NCBI GenBank assembly: GCA_934796775.1
Contig: CAKVPH010000023.1
Span: 1 to 30,389 of the forward strand
Reading direction: 5' to 3'
DNA from: an uncultured Clostridia bacterium
Lineage (GTDB): Bacteria; Bacillota; Clostridia; Christensenellales; Borkfalkiaceae
DNA length: 30,389 nt
Shown one piece after another: positions 16,226 to 25,039 of the stretch (its first letter is position 1; each line of letters starts with the position of its first letter). The notes beneath the pieces were generated by a model. That model was not told the origin of the DNA. It searched no databases and saw only the letters and a list, made by a program, of their open reading frames with translations. The translations under genes and the position numbers were made by a program.

Positions 16226-16377
16226 TATTACACCTCTGATAATTTAATGATTTTTATAATTTATGTTGTCGGTGCGAAAAATCCGTATTTGCAAAAGTTC
16301 TATGCGTAAAAAATCTTCCGCCACCGATAAATGCTTGTTTGTAAGCGAAAACGTTCGCTCATTCTAGACGTTAAAAA

Positions 16378-18165
16378 TCAATACTCTAAAACAGCCTTTA
16401 TTCTTCTTATTCCGGCAGAAGACGACTGCTCTTTGATAATTTTAAAATGTCCGAGTTCACCCGTACGTTTAGCGTGCGGTCCGCCGCAGATTTCCTTACT
16501 GAAATTGCCCATTGTGTAAACCTTTACTCTGTCGCCGTACTTGCTTTCAAACAAGCCGATTGCACCGGCGGCTTTAGCTTGGTCAACGGTCATTTCTTCC
16601 ATAACGACGGGAACGTCCGCTTTTATGGCTTCGTTTACAAGTCTTTCGACTTCCTTAATCTCTTCTTCGGTCATCGGGCGTTCAAAGTTAAAGTCGAAAC
16701 GCAGTCTTTCAACTGTAATATTGGAACCGCGCTGACCTACGTCGCTGCCTAAAACCTTACGAAGTGCCGCATGCATAAGGTGCGTTGCGGTGTGCAGTCT
16801 TGCGGTGGCTTCGCTCGTATCGGCAAGACCGCCTTTGAATTTTTGCTCCGCGCCGGCAGAAGATTTTTTCTGATGTTCTGCAAAAGCCGCGTGATATCCG
16901 TCTTCATCCAAAGAAAAGCCCTGTTCTTTTGCAAGTTCCGCAGTCATTTCGAGCGGGAAACCGTAAGTATCGTAAAGTCTGAACGCCGTTTTACCCGGGA
17001 ATACCTTGCCAGGAATATGCGTTACAACTTTATTGAACTCTTTAAGTCCGTCCTCCAAAGCTTTACCGAATTTTTCTTCTTCCTTATCGAGTTCGTGGAA
17101 GATTTTTTCTTTGTTATCGTTAAGTTCGGGATAAACGTCTCTATATTTTTCAACAAAGCAAGCGGATATCTCGCGGAGTTTTCCGCCTTCAAGCCCGAGT
17201 TTTTTGGAAAATCTTATGGCTCTTCTTATAAGCCTTCTTAAAATATATCCCTGATCTACGTTGGAAGGAACAATTCCGCGTACGTCGCCGAGCATAAATG
17301 TTGCAGTACGAATGTGGTCGAGAATAATTCTGAACGCCTTGGTAAGATCTTCGTCCTCGCCGTATTTTTTGCCGGTAAGCTCTTCGATTTTAGCCTTTGC
17401 ACCGTCAAAAAGATCGGTGTCGTAAACGCTCGTGAGTCCGTTTATGGTGCAAAGCGTTCTTTCAAGTCCCATTCCGGTATCTACGTTCTTTTGTTCGAGC
17501 TTGGTATAGCTTCCGTCTTCATGTTTATAAAACTGCATGAAAACATTGTTCCATATTTCAAGATATCTTCCGCAATCGCACGAAGGATCGCAATGCTCGC
17601 CGCAGGGCGAAACGTCACGGATTATAAACATTTCGGTATCAGGACCGCAAGGACCTGTTTTGCCCGCTATCCACCAGTTGTTCTTTTTGGGCAAGAAGAA
17701 AATATTCTGTTTTAAAATTCCGCATTCTTCCCAGATTTTTGCACTCTGTTCGTCACGCGGAGCGTCGTCGTCGCCGGCAAAAACGGTTACGGCAAGCTTT
17801 TCTACGGGAATATCAAGATAATCTTTACCCGTTAAAAACTCATAACTCCACTTAATAGCCTGCTCGTTGAAATAATCGCCGAGCGACCAGTTGCCGAGCA
17901 TTTCAAAAAAGGTGCAGTGCGATAAATCGCCGACTTCTTCTATATCGCCGGTACGAACGCACTTCTGCACGTCGGTAAGGCGTTTGCCCGCAGGATGCTT
18001 TTCACCGAGCAGATACGGAACCAACGGGTGCATTCCCGCAGTGGTAAACAGTACCGAAGGATCGTTTTCCGGTATTAAGCTTGCGGAAGGTATGATTGTA
18101 TGTCCTCTGTCCGCAAAAAATTTGAGATAAAGATTTCTTAATTGCTCCGATGTAAGTTTTTTCAT
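16378..18165 (-). CDS. alaS: Alanyl-tRNA synthetase, short form without C-Ala domain
   Basis: A 595-residue class II synthetase that charges tRNA-Ala. The aminoacylation domain (~1-250) has GNWSLGDYF, TGPCGPDTEMF and motif 3 GMGLER (231-236). A tRNA-recognition helical region (~250-440) includes GYILRRLIRRAIRFSK. The editing domain (~445-595) keeps its zinc residues H458, H462, C560 and H564. The protein then stops: the coiled-coil/C-Ala region (about 280 residues in E. coli AlaRS) is absent, and the 152 nt to greA cannot encode it. A Cys-rich insert (C188, C192, C196, C198) lies in the catalytic domain. GAAGG precedes ATG. It follows cysS by 48 nt. Confidence 0.95.
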   Translation of the reverse strand: MKKLTSEQLRNLYLKFFADRGHTIIPSASLIPENDPSVLFTTAGMHPLVPYLLGEKHPAGKRLTDVQKCVRTGDIEEVGDLSHCTFFEMLGNWSLGDYFNEQAIKWSYEFLTGKDYLDIPVEKLAVTVFAGDDDAPRDEQSAKIWEECGILKQNIFFLPKKNNWWIAGKTGPCGPDTEMFIIRDVSPCGEHCDPSCDCGRYLEIWNNVFMQFYKHEDGSYTKLEQKNVDTGMGLERTLCTINGLTSVYDTDLFDGAKAKIEELTGKKYGEDEDLTKAFRIILDHIRTATFMLGDVRGIVPSNVDQGYILRRLIRRAIRFSKKLGLEGGKLREISACFVEKYRDVYPELNDNKEKIFHELDKEEEKFGKALEDGLKEFNKVVTHIPGKVFPGKTAFRLYDTYGFPLEMTAELAKEQGFSLDEDGYHAAFAEHQKKSSAGAEQKFKGGLADTSEATARLHTATHLMHAALRKVLGSDVGQRGSNITVERLRFDFNFERPMTEEEIKEVERLVNEAIKADVPVVMEEMTVDQAKAAGAIGLFESKYGDRVKVYTMGNFSKEICGGPHAKRTGELGHFKIIKEQSSSAGIRRIKAVLEY

Positions 18166-18213
18166 ATATAACCTTCGTAATATTTATTCCCTAATTATCG
18201 CTTTTTGCAAAAA

Positions 18214-19608
18214 TCAGTTTTTGTTTTTTAAAGTGTAGCCGTCTTTGGTATTTAAAACGGTAAAGCCCGCTTTATCGATTTCGGCGCGAAGCGCGTCTGC
18301 CGTAGCATAATCTTTAACCGCGCGCGCCGCCTGCATCTTTTCGGCAAGCTCGGTAATTTCGGCAGGAACTTCAACCTTTTCTTCAGGTAAAAAGCTTTCG
18401 GCTTTATCAAGCGACAAAGCAAAAACTTTATCAAACTGCATTGCAGCGTCGTAAACCGCGCGGCTTGCAGGCAATTTTAACATTGTCCACAAAACGCCGA
18501 GTGCCTGCGGAACGTTTAAATCATCCGAAATAGCCTGCTCAAATTGCTTTTTGTAATCTTCTATCACTTCGGGCGCGGTCCGGTTGGTACCGTTTTTGTG
18601 TGCAACAATCGCCTTGCAAAGACGCTCGAATGCTACTTTCGCACCGTCCATACCCTCAAAAGTGAAATTGAGTTTCTTTCTGTAATGCGCGTTCAGACAG
18701 AAATATCTGAAATGCATGGGGTTGTATCCGCGCTCTTCAAGCTGACTTACCGTATAGGTATTGCCGAGCGATTTGCTCATCTTGCCGCCGTCGACCAACA
18801 TAAACTCGCCGTGCATCCAGAAGCGCGCCGGAACTTTGCCGGACAAAGCTTCGCTCTGCGCAATTTCGTTTTCGTGGTGAATGGGAATATGATCCACGCC
18901 GCCGGTGTGAATGTCGAACACGTCGCCGAGATACATTTTACTCATAGCCGAACATTCTATATGCCAGCCGGGATATCCCGGTCCCCACGGACTATCCCAT
19001 TGCATAATATGTTCTTTGGGCGCTTTTTTCCAGACGGCAAAGTCTGCGGGGTGGCGTTTTTCGCTGTTCACTTCAACGCGCGCGCCGGCTTGCTGTTCGT
19101 CAAGTTTAACGCCCGAAAGTTTGCCGTAGTCGTTGGCTTTGGATATATCGAAATATATGCCGTCGGAGGTTTCGTAAGCAAACCCTTTTTCAACGAGCTG
19201 TTTTACAAAGTCAAGCATAATTTCTATATGCTCGGTAGCTCTCGGTGTAAGCTCGGGTTTTTCGATATTGAGTTTTTTAAGGTCGGTAAAGAATACTCCT
19301 TCGTAAAAAGCCGCTATTTCGTAGGGGCTTTTTTTCTGTTCGCGGGCGGCTTTTTGCATTTTGTCTTCACCGTCGTCGCCGTCGGAGAGCAAATGTCCGA
19401 CGTCGGTAACGTTCATTACGCCCTTGATTTTATACCCTTCGTATTTGAGCGAGCGGCGCAGAAGGTCCATAAAAATATACGTTCTCATGTTGCCTATATG
19501 CGCAAAGCTGTAAACCGTAGGGCCGCAGGAATACATACGTACTCTGTCAGATCCGTCCTGCGTTTCAAATTCTTGTTTGGTTCTTGTTAAAGTGTTATAA
19601 AATTTCAT
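18214..19608 (-). CDS. cysS: Cysteinyl-tRNA synthetase
   Basis: A 464-residue class I synthetase that charges tRNA-Cys. Visible are the zinc Cys in YSCGPTVYS, the HIGN form of the HIGH motif (AHIGNMRTYIF), GWHIECSAMS, HHENEIAQSEA with further zinc ligands, and KMSKS in DGGKMSKSLGN. The C-terminal helical anticodon region ends near residue 464. I chose ATG 19608 because GGAGG lies 6 nt upstream and the family begins MKFYNTLTR; an in-frame ATG 27 nt upstream has no such site. It heads the cysS-alaS-greA string and is divergent from serS. Confidence 0.96.
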   Translation of the reverse strand: MKFYNTLTRTKQEFETQDGSDRVRMYSCGPTVYSFAHIGNMRTYIFMDLLRRSLKYEGYKIKGVMNVTDVGHLLSDGDDGEDKMQKAAREQKKSPYEIAAFYEGVFFTDLKKLNIEKPELTPRATEHIEIMLDFVKQLVEKGFAYETSDGIYFDISKANDYGKLSGVKLDEQQAGARVEVNSEKRHPADFAVWKKAPKEHIMQWDSPWGPGYPGWHIECSAMSKMYLGDVFDIHTGGVDHIPIHHENEIAQSEALSGKVPARFWMHGEFMLVDGGKMSKSLGNTYTVSQLEERGYNPMHFRYFCLNAHYRKKLNFTFEGMDGAKVAFERLCKAIVAHKNGTNRTAPEVIEDYKKQFEQAISDDLNVPQALGVLWTMLKLPASRAVYDAAMQFDKVFALSLDKAESFLPEEKVEVPAEITELAEKMQAARAVKDYATADALRAEIDKAGFTVLNTKDGYTLKNKN

Positions 19609-19727
19609 TTTCGTCCTCCGAAAATTTGCCTGCATAACCTGTTTTTATAGCGGCAGAGCGCAGTAAAAAAACAAAAGTCTTCGTTTTTTAAAAGTAACGC
19701 TTCTACCCCGTATAATTTAACTATAAT

Positions 19728-19756
19728 ATATTATCATATCTATAAATTATTTGCAA
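19728..19756 (-). promoter_or_regulatory. Promoter of cysS
   Basis: Minus strand: -35 TTGCAA (19751-19756), 17-nt spacer, -10 TAATAT (19728-19733). The ~110-nt leader shows no T-box specifier or GGGUGG-type element that I can recognise. Confidence 0.55.
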
Positions 19757-19794
19757 TTATTTTTGGGTTGTTTAAGTTTATTGCCGTTTTTTTA

Positions 19795-19823
19795 TTGCAA
19801 AATATGCCGAAATAAGCTATACT
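19795..19823 (+). promoter_or_regulatory. Promoter of serS
   Basis: -35 TTGCAA (19795-19800), 17-nt spacer, -10 TATACT (19818-19823). The leader contains the hairpin TTTTACC/GGTAAAA (about 19858-19878). AAGGAG precedes the ATG. No T-box is evident. Confidence 0.6.
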
Positions 19824-19912
19824 TAGGGTGAAAAAAAGGGCTTTAATCCCATTTACATTTTACCGAACGCAGGTAAAACGGGCGGATATTAAGCCTTAAG
19901 GAGATTATTTAC

Positions 19913-21211
19913 ATGCTCGATATTAAAAAAATTATAGAAAACCCCGATTTAATTGCAGAAAAACTCGCTAAAAAAGGCTGCAAAGTTGATTTTTCGGAAG
20001 TGCTTAAACTCAACGACGAGAAAAAAGCACTGCTTTCTGCTGTGGAAAATATGAAAGCCGAACGCAATAAAGTTTCGGCGTCTATCCCCGCGCTTAAAAA
20101 AGAAGGCAAAGACGTTACTGCCGTATTTGCCGAAATGCGCACTTTGGGTGACAAAATTGCCGAAGGCGATGCAAAACTAAACGAACTTAACGATAAGATC
20201 TTCGATTTTGTTTCGCGCCTGCCGAATATTCCCGATGACGATCTTCTGCCCGGCGAAAAGGAAAATAACAAAGTGGTTGAAGTTTTCGGCAACAAGCCCG
20301 AATTCGATTTTGAAGCTAAAAACCACGTTGATCTTTGCACCGCGCTTAACTTAATCGACTACGAAAGAGGCGTTAAGCTTTCGGGCGGCGGATACTGGCT
20401 GTATCGCGGAGACGGCGCAAGACTGGAATGGGCTCTTCTTAATTTCTTTATAAGCGAACATTTAGCCGACGGTTACGAATTTATTCTGCCCCCGCACATG
20501 TTAGGTTATAACTGCGGATTCGGCGCAGGTCAGTTCCCCAAGTTTGCCGACGAAGTTTACTGGGTTGACAGCGAAGACGGCGACAAAAAGCGCGCAAAAT
20601 TCATGCTGCCCACCGCCGAAACGGCACTTGTCAATATGTACGCCGGCGAAATTATAGACGAAAGCAAACTTCCCATGAAGTTTTTTGCATACACGCCCTG
20701 CTATCGTAAAGAAGCGGGCAGTTACCGTGCCGAAGAACGCGGTATGATTCGCGGACACCAGTTCAATAAAGTGGAAATGGTTCAATACGCGCACCCGGAA
20801 CATTCTAAAGAAGCGTTTGAAGAACTCGTTAAAAAAGCCTGCTCGCTTATGAGCAAGCTCGGCTTGCATTTCAGACTAAGCAAACTTGCCGCCGGCGATT
20901 GTTCCGCCTCGATGGCAAGAACTTACGATATAGAAGTATGGATCCCTTCAATGGGTATTTATAAAGAAGTAAGCTCGGTTTCTAACGCTAACGATTATCA
21001 GGCAAGACGCAACAACACCAGATATCGCGACAGCCGCACCGGCAAACCCGAATTCGTTCACACTCTTAACGGCAGCGGCCTGGCTACTTCCAGAGTATTC
21101 CCTGCTCTTATCGAACAGAATCAGCAGGCGGACGGCAGCATTAAAATCCCCGAAGTTTTACGCAAATATATGGGCGGACAGGAGTTTTTAACTTTAAATG
21201 ACAAAAAATAA
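19913..21211 (+). CDS. serS: Seryl-tRNA synthetase
   Basis: A 432-residue class II synthetase that charges tRNA-Ser (and tRNA-Sec where present). Residues ~1-105 form the tRNA-binding coiled coil (LNDEKKALLSAVENMKAERNKV). The catalytic domain shows LPTAETALVN, motif 2 as YTPCYRKEAGSYRAEERGMIRGHQF, the serine-site segment KEVSSVSNANDYQARR and motif 3 as TLNGSGLATSR. It begins with the usual MLDIKKI and has AAGGAG upstream. Its 3' end overlaps the MFS gene start by 14 nt, which is an unusual partner. Confidence 0.97.
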   Translation: MLDIKKIIENPDLIAEKLAKKGCKVDFSEVLKLNDEKKALLSAVENMKAERNKVSASIPALKKEGKDVTAVFAEMRTLGDKIAEGDAKLNELNDKIFDFVSRLPNIPDDDLLPGEKENNKVVEVFGNKPEFDFEAKNHVDLCTALNLIDYERGVKLSGGGYWLYRGDGARLEWALLNFFISEHLADGYEFILPPHMLGYNCGFGAGQFPKFADEVYWVDSEDGDKKRAKFMLPTAETALVNMYAGEIIDESKLPMKFFAYTPCYRKEAGSYRAEERGMIRGHQFNKVEMVQYAHPEHSKEAFEELVKKACSLMSKLGLHFRLSKLAAGDCSASMARTYDIEVWIPSMGIYKEVSSVSNANDYQARRNNTRYRDSRTGKPEFVHTLNGSGLATSRVFPALIEQNQQADGSIKIPEVLRKYMGGQEFLTLNDKK

Positions 21212-22394
21212 AGACGTTAAGCGTACTTTTCTCGCTTGCTACTCAGGAATATTTACTCAGGCGGCGGTATTAAACCTGCCGCCTTTATTTTACGTTATTT
21301 ACACCACCGATTTAGCGCTTTCGCTATCGTTTGTGGCGATTTTACCCACACTTATTTTCGGTTTGCAAATAATCGTAGACGCAACTTTTTCTAAGCTGAT
21401 TGCAAAAATCGGCTATAAAAAAACCGCAGTTTTTGCGGATACTTTTTCAATTATCGGGCTTACAATTTTAGGACTAACGCCCTTTTTAAACGCACCGGAA
21501 GTTACTATTATCTGCTCAACGGTGCTTTGCGCCGTAGGTTCGGGCATGATAGAAATTACAACAAGTCCGCTTATTGAAGCGTTGGAAACGGAAAACAAAT
21601 CCGCCACAATGAGCCTTATGCACTCGTTTTACTGTTGGGGACATTTTGCCGTAGTAATTTTAACCACAGCGTTTTTGTGGGCGTTTGGTAAAAATTACTG
21701 GTTTATTCTGCCATTTATAGCTGCAATAATTCCGATTTTAAGCGCATGTTTCTATCTTTCGATTAAAAAAATACATACGCTCGAAGAACAGGGCTGTTCA
21801 AACAAGTTTTCGGATTTCGGCAAGAACAAAATATTTTTTCTGCTTGTAGGCCTTATGATTTGCGCCGGCGCAAGCGAACAAAACATAGCGCAATGGGCGT
21901 CTTATTTTGCAGAAGAAGGGCTTAACGTTTCCAAATCGGTCGGAGACCTTTTAGGCACAAGCTTATTCGCTCTGTTTATGGCTCTTGCAAGAACTTTCTT
22001 CGGCGTAATAGGCAAAAAACTATCGCTTAAAAAAGCACTTATAATAACGTCTGTAGGACTTACAGTTGCATATCTTATTACTGCGCTTTCGCCGCTCCCC
22101 GCGCTTTCGCTTGCAGGACTTGCGCTTTGCGGCGTATTTGTCGGCATTACCTGGCCGGGCATGCTTAGCCTGTCCGGCGAGAGCGGACTTAAAGGCGGAA
22201 CTCTTATGTTCGCGCTTTTATCGCTCGGCGGAGATATAGGTTGCACGTTGGGTCCGACTTTGGTCGGAGAAATAGCAAATGCCGCAAGCATAAATTACGG
22301 TGTTTTATCAGGCACAGTTTTCCCTGTAATTATGTTTATTTTGTTACTAATCTATTCTCGCAGCGTGACGCTGCACCCAAACGACCACTTATAA
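21198..22394 (+). CDS. MFS transporter
   Basis: A 398-residue major facilitator superfamily protein with about 12 hydrophobic helices and the usual central loop near 190-205 (KKIHTLEEQGCSNKFSDFGKNK). A weak version of the helix 2-3 loop signature occurs as FSKLIAKIGYKKTAVFAD. The overall look (AQWASYFAEEGLNVSKSVGDLLG, GDIGCTLGPTLVG) is that of the FucP/sugar-permease-like branch, but substrate and direction are unknown. The start codon lies inside serS, so translation is likely coupled. Its extreme 3' end contains the 15-nt palindrome GCAGCGTGACGCTGC (22360-22374). Confidence 0.88.
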   Translation: MTKNKDVKRTFLACYSGIFTQAAVLNLPPLFYVIYTTDLALSLSFVAILPTLIFGLQIIVDATFSKLIAKIGYKKTAVFADTFSIIGLTILGLTPFLNAPEVTIICSTVLCAVGSGMIEITTSPLIEALETENKSATMSLMHSFYCWGHFAVVILTTAFLWAFGKNYWFILPFIAAIIPILSACFYLSIKKIHTLEEQGCSNKFSDFGKNKIFFLLVGLMICAGASEQNIAQWASYFAEEGLNVSKSVGDLLGTSLFALFMALARTFFGVIGKKLSLKKALIITSVGLTVAYLITALSPLPALSLAGLALCGVFVGITWPGMLSLSGESGLKGGTLMFALLSLGGDIGCTLGPTLVGEIANAASINYGVLSGTVFPVIMFILLLIYSRSVTLHPNDHL

Positions 22395-22449
22395 GCTTTT
22401 TGTAAAGATATAAGTCTACAACACGTTAAAGTTTTCATGAATAAAAACG

Positions 22450-22467
22450 TTAATAATCGACCTATAG
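22450..22467 (-). repeat. CTATAGGTCGATTATTAA box, copy 3
   Basis: A minus-oriented exact core copy, ~28 nt from the hairpin at 22496-22516. Like copy 2, it is preceded (minus strand) by a small hairpin, TGCATTT...AAATGCG. Confidence 0.75.
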
Positions 22468-22495
22468 ACGCATTTATTCTTTCAAAAAAATGCAA

Positions 22496-22521
22496 CGGGC
22501 GGATAATATCCGCCCGTTTTT
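22496..22521 (+). terminator. Probable terminator of serS-MFS
   Basis: A 10-bp GC-rich stem with a one-base centre, followed by TTTTTATA, ~100 nt past the MFS stop. It is also hairpin 1 of repeat copy B, so the mobile-looking repeat appears to serve as the terminator. Confidence 0.75.
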
Positions 22522-22606
22522 ATATTTACTTGCTTTTATGCGGGAAGATGATATCTTCCCCTACGATTATTTTTTAATAAATACCTTAATAATCAACCTA
22601 TAGCCC
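22496..22606 (-). repeat. Composite intergenic repeat, copy B
   Basis: A full-length partner of copy A (25-136). It has a perfect 10-bp hairpin CGGGCGGATA/TATCCGCCCG (22496-22516), a second perfect hairpin GGGAAGAT/ATCTTCCC (22542-22560), CCCTAC, an AT-rich linker and a box (22586-22606, minus-oriented, one substitution in the core). A further box (22450-22467) lies on the far side, so hairpins here are bracketed by two boxes in the same orientation. Confidence 0.8.
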
Positions 22607-22616
22607 TATTTTTAAA

Positions 22617-22669
22617 AAAAGCCCTGTCGTTTTTACGAGTTTTTTCGCAAATATAACAAGGCTTTTATT
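22617..22669 (-). terminator. Terminator of the 22679-24993 gene pair
   Basis: Minus strand: AAAAGCCTTGT pairs with ACAGGGCTTTT (11 bp with one G·U) around a ~28-nt loop and runs into T7, beginning just past the stop codon. Confidence 0.75.
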
Positions 22670-22678
22670 ATAATTAAA

Positions 22679-23812
22679 TTATTCTTGACTATACAAACCC
22701 TTTCCTGTCGGGCGCAAAAAATATGCAACTATCAGCGAAATAATGCACGGCAATACACTATAATGTATTTGCTCGATAAACACACGCATTATTTCTTCGT
22801 TTAAAGAATATGCTCCGCTCGCATTTGCAGCTAAACAAATAAGTGCGACTACTATAAAAGTGATTATTAAGCGAACTATCGTCTTTTTTTCGATAAACAA
22901 AAAAGAAATTTGAATCCAGTCGATAACAGAAAGTAATACCGATATAGCAACAACGAGCATTGCTACAGGAAAAGCAATATAATTAAAGAAATAACTAAGC
23001 GCGTATTCCGATTCGCCTGAAAGCTGAGCTAACACTTCGATATTTTGAAAAATTTTCATTGATTGATAAAAATAGTCGGAACAAACCGTTATAATGATCA
23101 TATAAAGAGAAAAGCTAAGTGCTATTGATTTTAAAATTTCAAAAAGCTTATTTTTTAAAGAAGAGTTTAATATAAGCCCTATGCAAGTATTAAAAACAGG
23201 TATAGTTAAGACCAGAATAAGACCGATTCTTGGAAATTCCGTTCGGCTTTCACCCGTCATTAAATTGCACATAAAAAAGAATATCAAATAGCAAATCATT
23301 ATATGTTGACAGTTTGACGTAACCTTAAATTTAGATTCGCTATGCTTTATAAGCGTAATATCCTGAAAAATTCTATAAAGCTCAAAAATCCAGCACTTTA
23401 TTGTAATAATTGCAAGTATAATATAAGCGACGCCCGCCACGCACGACATTAAGTCGTGATATATTGTTGCTTTGTTTATCTTAAAAACAGAAAGAATAAA
23501 ATTTATAAAACTAAGCGGCGTAACTTCTCTGCCGAAAACGGTAGCCTCTTTAAAAATCATTATTGCAGCAACTGCTGTTTCTGTAAAAAATATCAACAAC
23601 GAAAATACGCATAATAAAATCTTTTTTGTAGTAAGCGTTCCTTTTTTATCCGCGCCTGTTTTGTCGCTTTTTATTGTTTCCGTTACTTCCATTTTTGATT
23701 GCGTTATTGTTTCGGTACTTTCAACTTTTAAATCTGAGTTTTCATCGCAATTTTCAGAGCTTTTTTGAAACTCATTATTATCGGATATTTTTATTATTTC
23801 TTCGTTTTCCAT
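22679..23812 (-). CDS. Hypothetical polytopic membrane protein (second gene of operator-controlled pair)
   Basis: A 377-residue protein that I do not recognise. Residues ~1-60 are acidic and Ser/Thr/Asn-rich with no hydrophobic segment, probably a disordered cytoplasmic tail. Residues ~63-365 hold about eight hydrophobic helices (including ILLCVFSLLIFF, MICYLIFFFMC, LSFSLYMIIITVC and LIITFIVVALICLAA). No transporter or protease motif is visible. AAGGAG lies 7 nt before ATG, and the gene follows the 24993 gene by 11 nt, so the two form an operon. It may be a membrane partner for the anchored protein made by the first gene; that is inference from co-transcription only. Confidence 0.75.
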   Translation of the reverse strand: MENEEIIKISDNNEFQKSSENCDENSDLKVESTETITQSKMEVTETIKSDKTGADKKGTLTTKKILLCVFSLLIFFTETAVAAIMIFKEATVFGREVTPLSFINFILSVFKINKATIYHDLMSCVAGVAYIILAIITIKCWIFELYRIFQDITLIKHSESKFKVTSNCQHIMICYLIFFFMCNLMTGESRTEFPRIGLILVLTIPVFNTCIGLILNSSLKNKLFEILKSIALSFSLYMIIITVCSDYFYQSMKIFQNIEVLAQLSGESEYALSYFFNYIAFPVAMLVVAISVLLSVIDWIQISFLFIEKKTIVRLIITFIVVALICLAANASGAYSLNEEIMRVFIEQIHYSVLPCIISLIVAYFLRPTGKGLYSQE

Positions 23813-23823
23813 CTTATTTCTCC

Positions 23824-24993
23824 TTAAATATTAAAAATATCCTGAATCGTTATATAATCCATATTGCTCGGAATTTCAAATTCAGTGCTGTTTATGTTTT
23901 CAAATATTACGGTTGCACTCGAAAACCCGCCATAATAATATTCATACGAGGAATAACCGCCTGCTGCGCCACCATAAGTTTCTTTTCCCGAATCCGAATC
24001 GTCTATTCTTAATTCATTAAATAAAACAGGTTTTTTAGGATTTTGAAGATTAAGCACAAGGCTCCCTTCTATTTTATCGTAATTAAGCCCGGAGCTTGAC
24101 GTCCCCAACTCTTTAAACGCATAGGAATAATACTCTTTAAAAAATTCTTTTTGTGCGCTTCGTTTAAGCGAATATACTCCGCCGGAATAATCAAAATACT
24201 TTGGATTATTGATTAAATATCCGTATAGGTAATTTATTATGTTATTATACGAATCCGAACCCGGCATAAGGTTTTTATATTCATTTCCGCCGAGAATATC
24301 TTCATACGATATATAAATCCACTTTCCGAAATGTTCTTTTAGCTCTAACGAACTAACCGTACAAACAGGCTTTTCATCGTCTACTGAATGAGTTGACACT
24401 GATTCTTCGTTTTTTATTCTGATATATATTCCGTCGCTTGTAACAATCGCTTCGTAATCCATATCCATAACCGTTTTTACTCGGGTTTTTGTATCTTTAT
24501 TTGTAGAACGAGTATTAAATGATGAAACATATATGCGTGCCTTTATATCGGTATAAAATATATCCCGATAAAAAATCAATTTCGCCGTTGCTTTAAGCTC
24601 TATTTCAGTATTCGTTGTGTATTTTTGATAATCCCCGTCGCTTGATGAGCATGTTGAAGAACTTATCGAATATTTCATAGATAATTCTTCTAAAGCAGTT
24701 GCATTTTTGTACTTATCGGTAACTTTTTCAGCTAAATTTTCATCGTCTAAATATTTATTAAAGCCAACAGCTTTAATACGCGTAGTCGAAGCTTCTTTTT
24801 CGCTATTCTCAATTTTTGTACTACTTTTAGCAGACGAAAACCAAGACATAAAATCCGAAAAATCTTCGATAGTCTGTACGCTTTCACCTTTTTGCGACCT
24901 GAAAAACGCTGAAAAATCAAATTTCTCAAAAGCAAAAAGCCAGGTAAATACCAAAATGCAACAGCAAATCAAGGTTATTACGTTCTTTTTCAT
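23824..24993 (-). CDS. Hypothetical signal-anchored extracytoplasmic protein (first gene of operator-controlled pair)
   Basis: A 389-residue protein that I do not recognise. An N-terminal hydrophobic segment (about 5-22, VITLICCCILVFTWLFAF) looks like a signal anchor; it lacks the small residues of a standard lipobox before Cys. Residues ~23-80 are Ser/Lys/Glu-rich. The rest is beta-rich (ELKATAKLIFYRDIFYTDIKARIYVSS) and ends in a Gly/Tyr-rich patch (GGAAGGYSSYEYYYGGF) followed by VIFENINSTEFEIPSN. It is probably exposed outside the membrane. It has a good AAGGAG site and is transcribed from a promoter with two BlaI/CopY-type operators (25040-25092). Confidence 0.78.
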   Translation of the reverse strand: MKKNVITLICCCILVFTWLFAFEKFDFSAFFRSQKGESVQTIEDFSDFMSWFSSAKSSTKIENSEKEASTTRIKAVGFNKYLDDENLAEKVTDKYKNATALEELSMKYSISSSTCSSSDGDYQKYTTNTEIELKATAKLIFYRDIFYTDIKARIYVSSFNTRSTNKDTKTRVKTVMDMDYEAIVTSDGIYIRIKNEESVSTHSVDDEKPVCTVSSLELKEHFGKWIYISYEDILGGNEYKNLMPGSDSYNNIINYLYGYLINNPKYFDYSGGVYSLKRSAQKEFFKEYYSYAFKELGTSSSGLNYDKIEGSLVLNLQNPKKPVLFNELRIDDSDSGKETYGGAAGGYSSYEYYYGGFSSATVIFENINSTEFEIPSNMDYITIQDIFNI

Positions 24994-25039
24994 TTTTCCT
25001 TTTCTCCTTCGTAATTTTTATAGCTATATATTATCCGTC

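Noticed and set aside
16226..16377. Remnant of the missing AlaRS C-terminal domain downstream of alaS
   Set aside because: The 152-nt gap is too short and shows no C-Ala-like translation, so the short form is not explained by a local frameshift.
18544..19590. Long plus-strand open frame (348 codons) opposite cysS
   Set aside because: It is antisense to a clear cysS gene, has no ribosome site or recognisable domain, and its composition is that of a reading-frame shadow.
19609..19912. T-box leaders for cysS and serS
   Set aside because: Both leaders are short and lack specifier-loop and antiterminator signatures. Only ordinary promoters and one small hairpin are seen.
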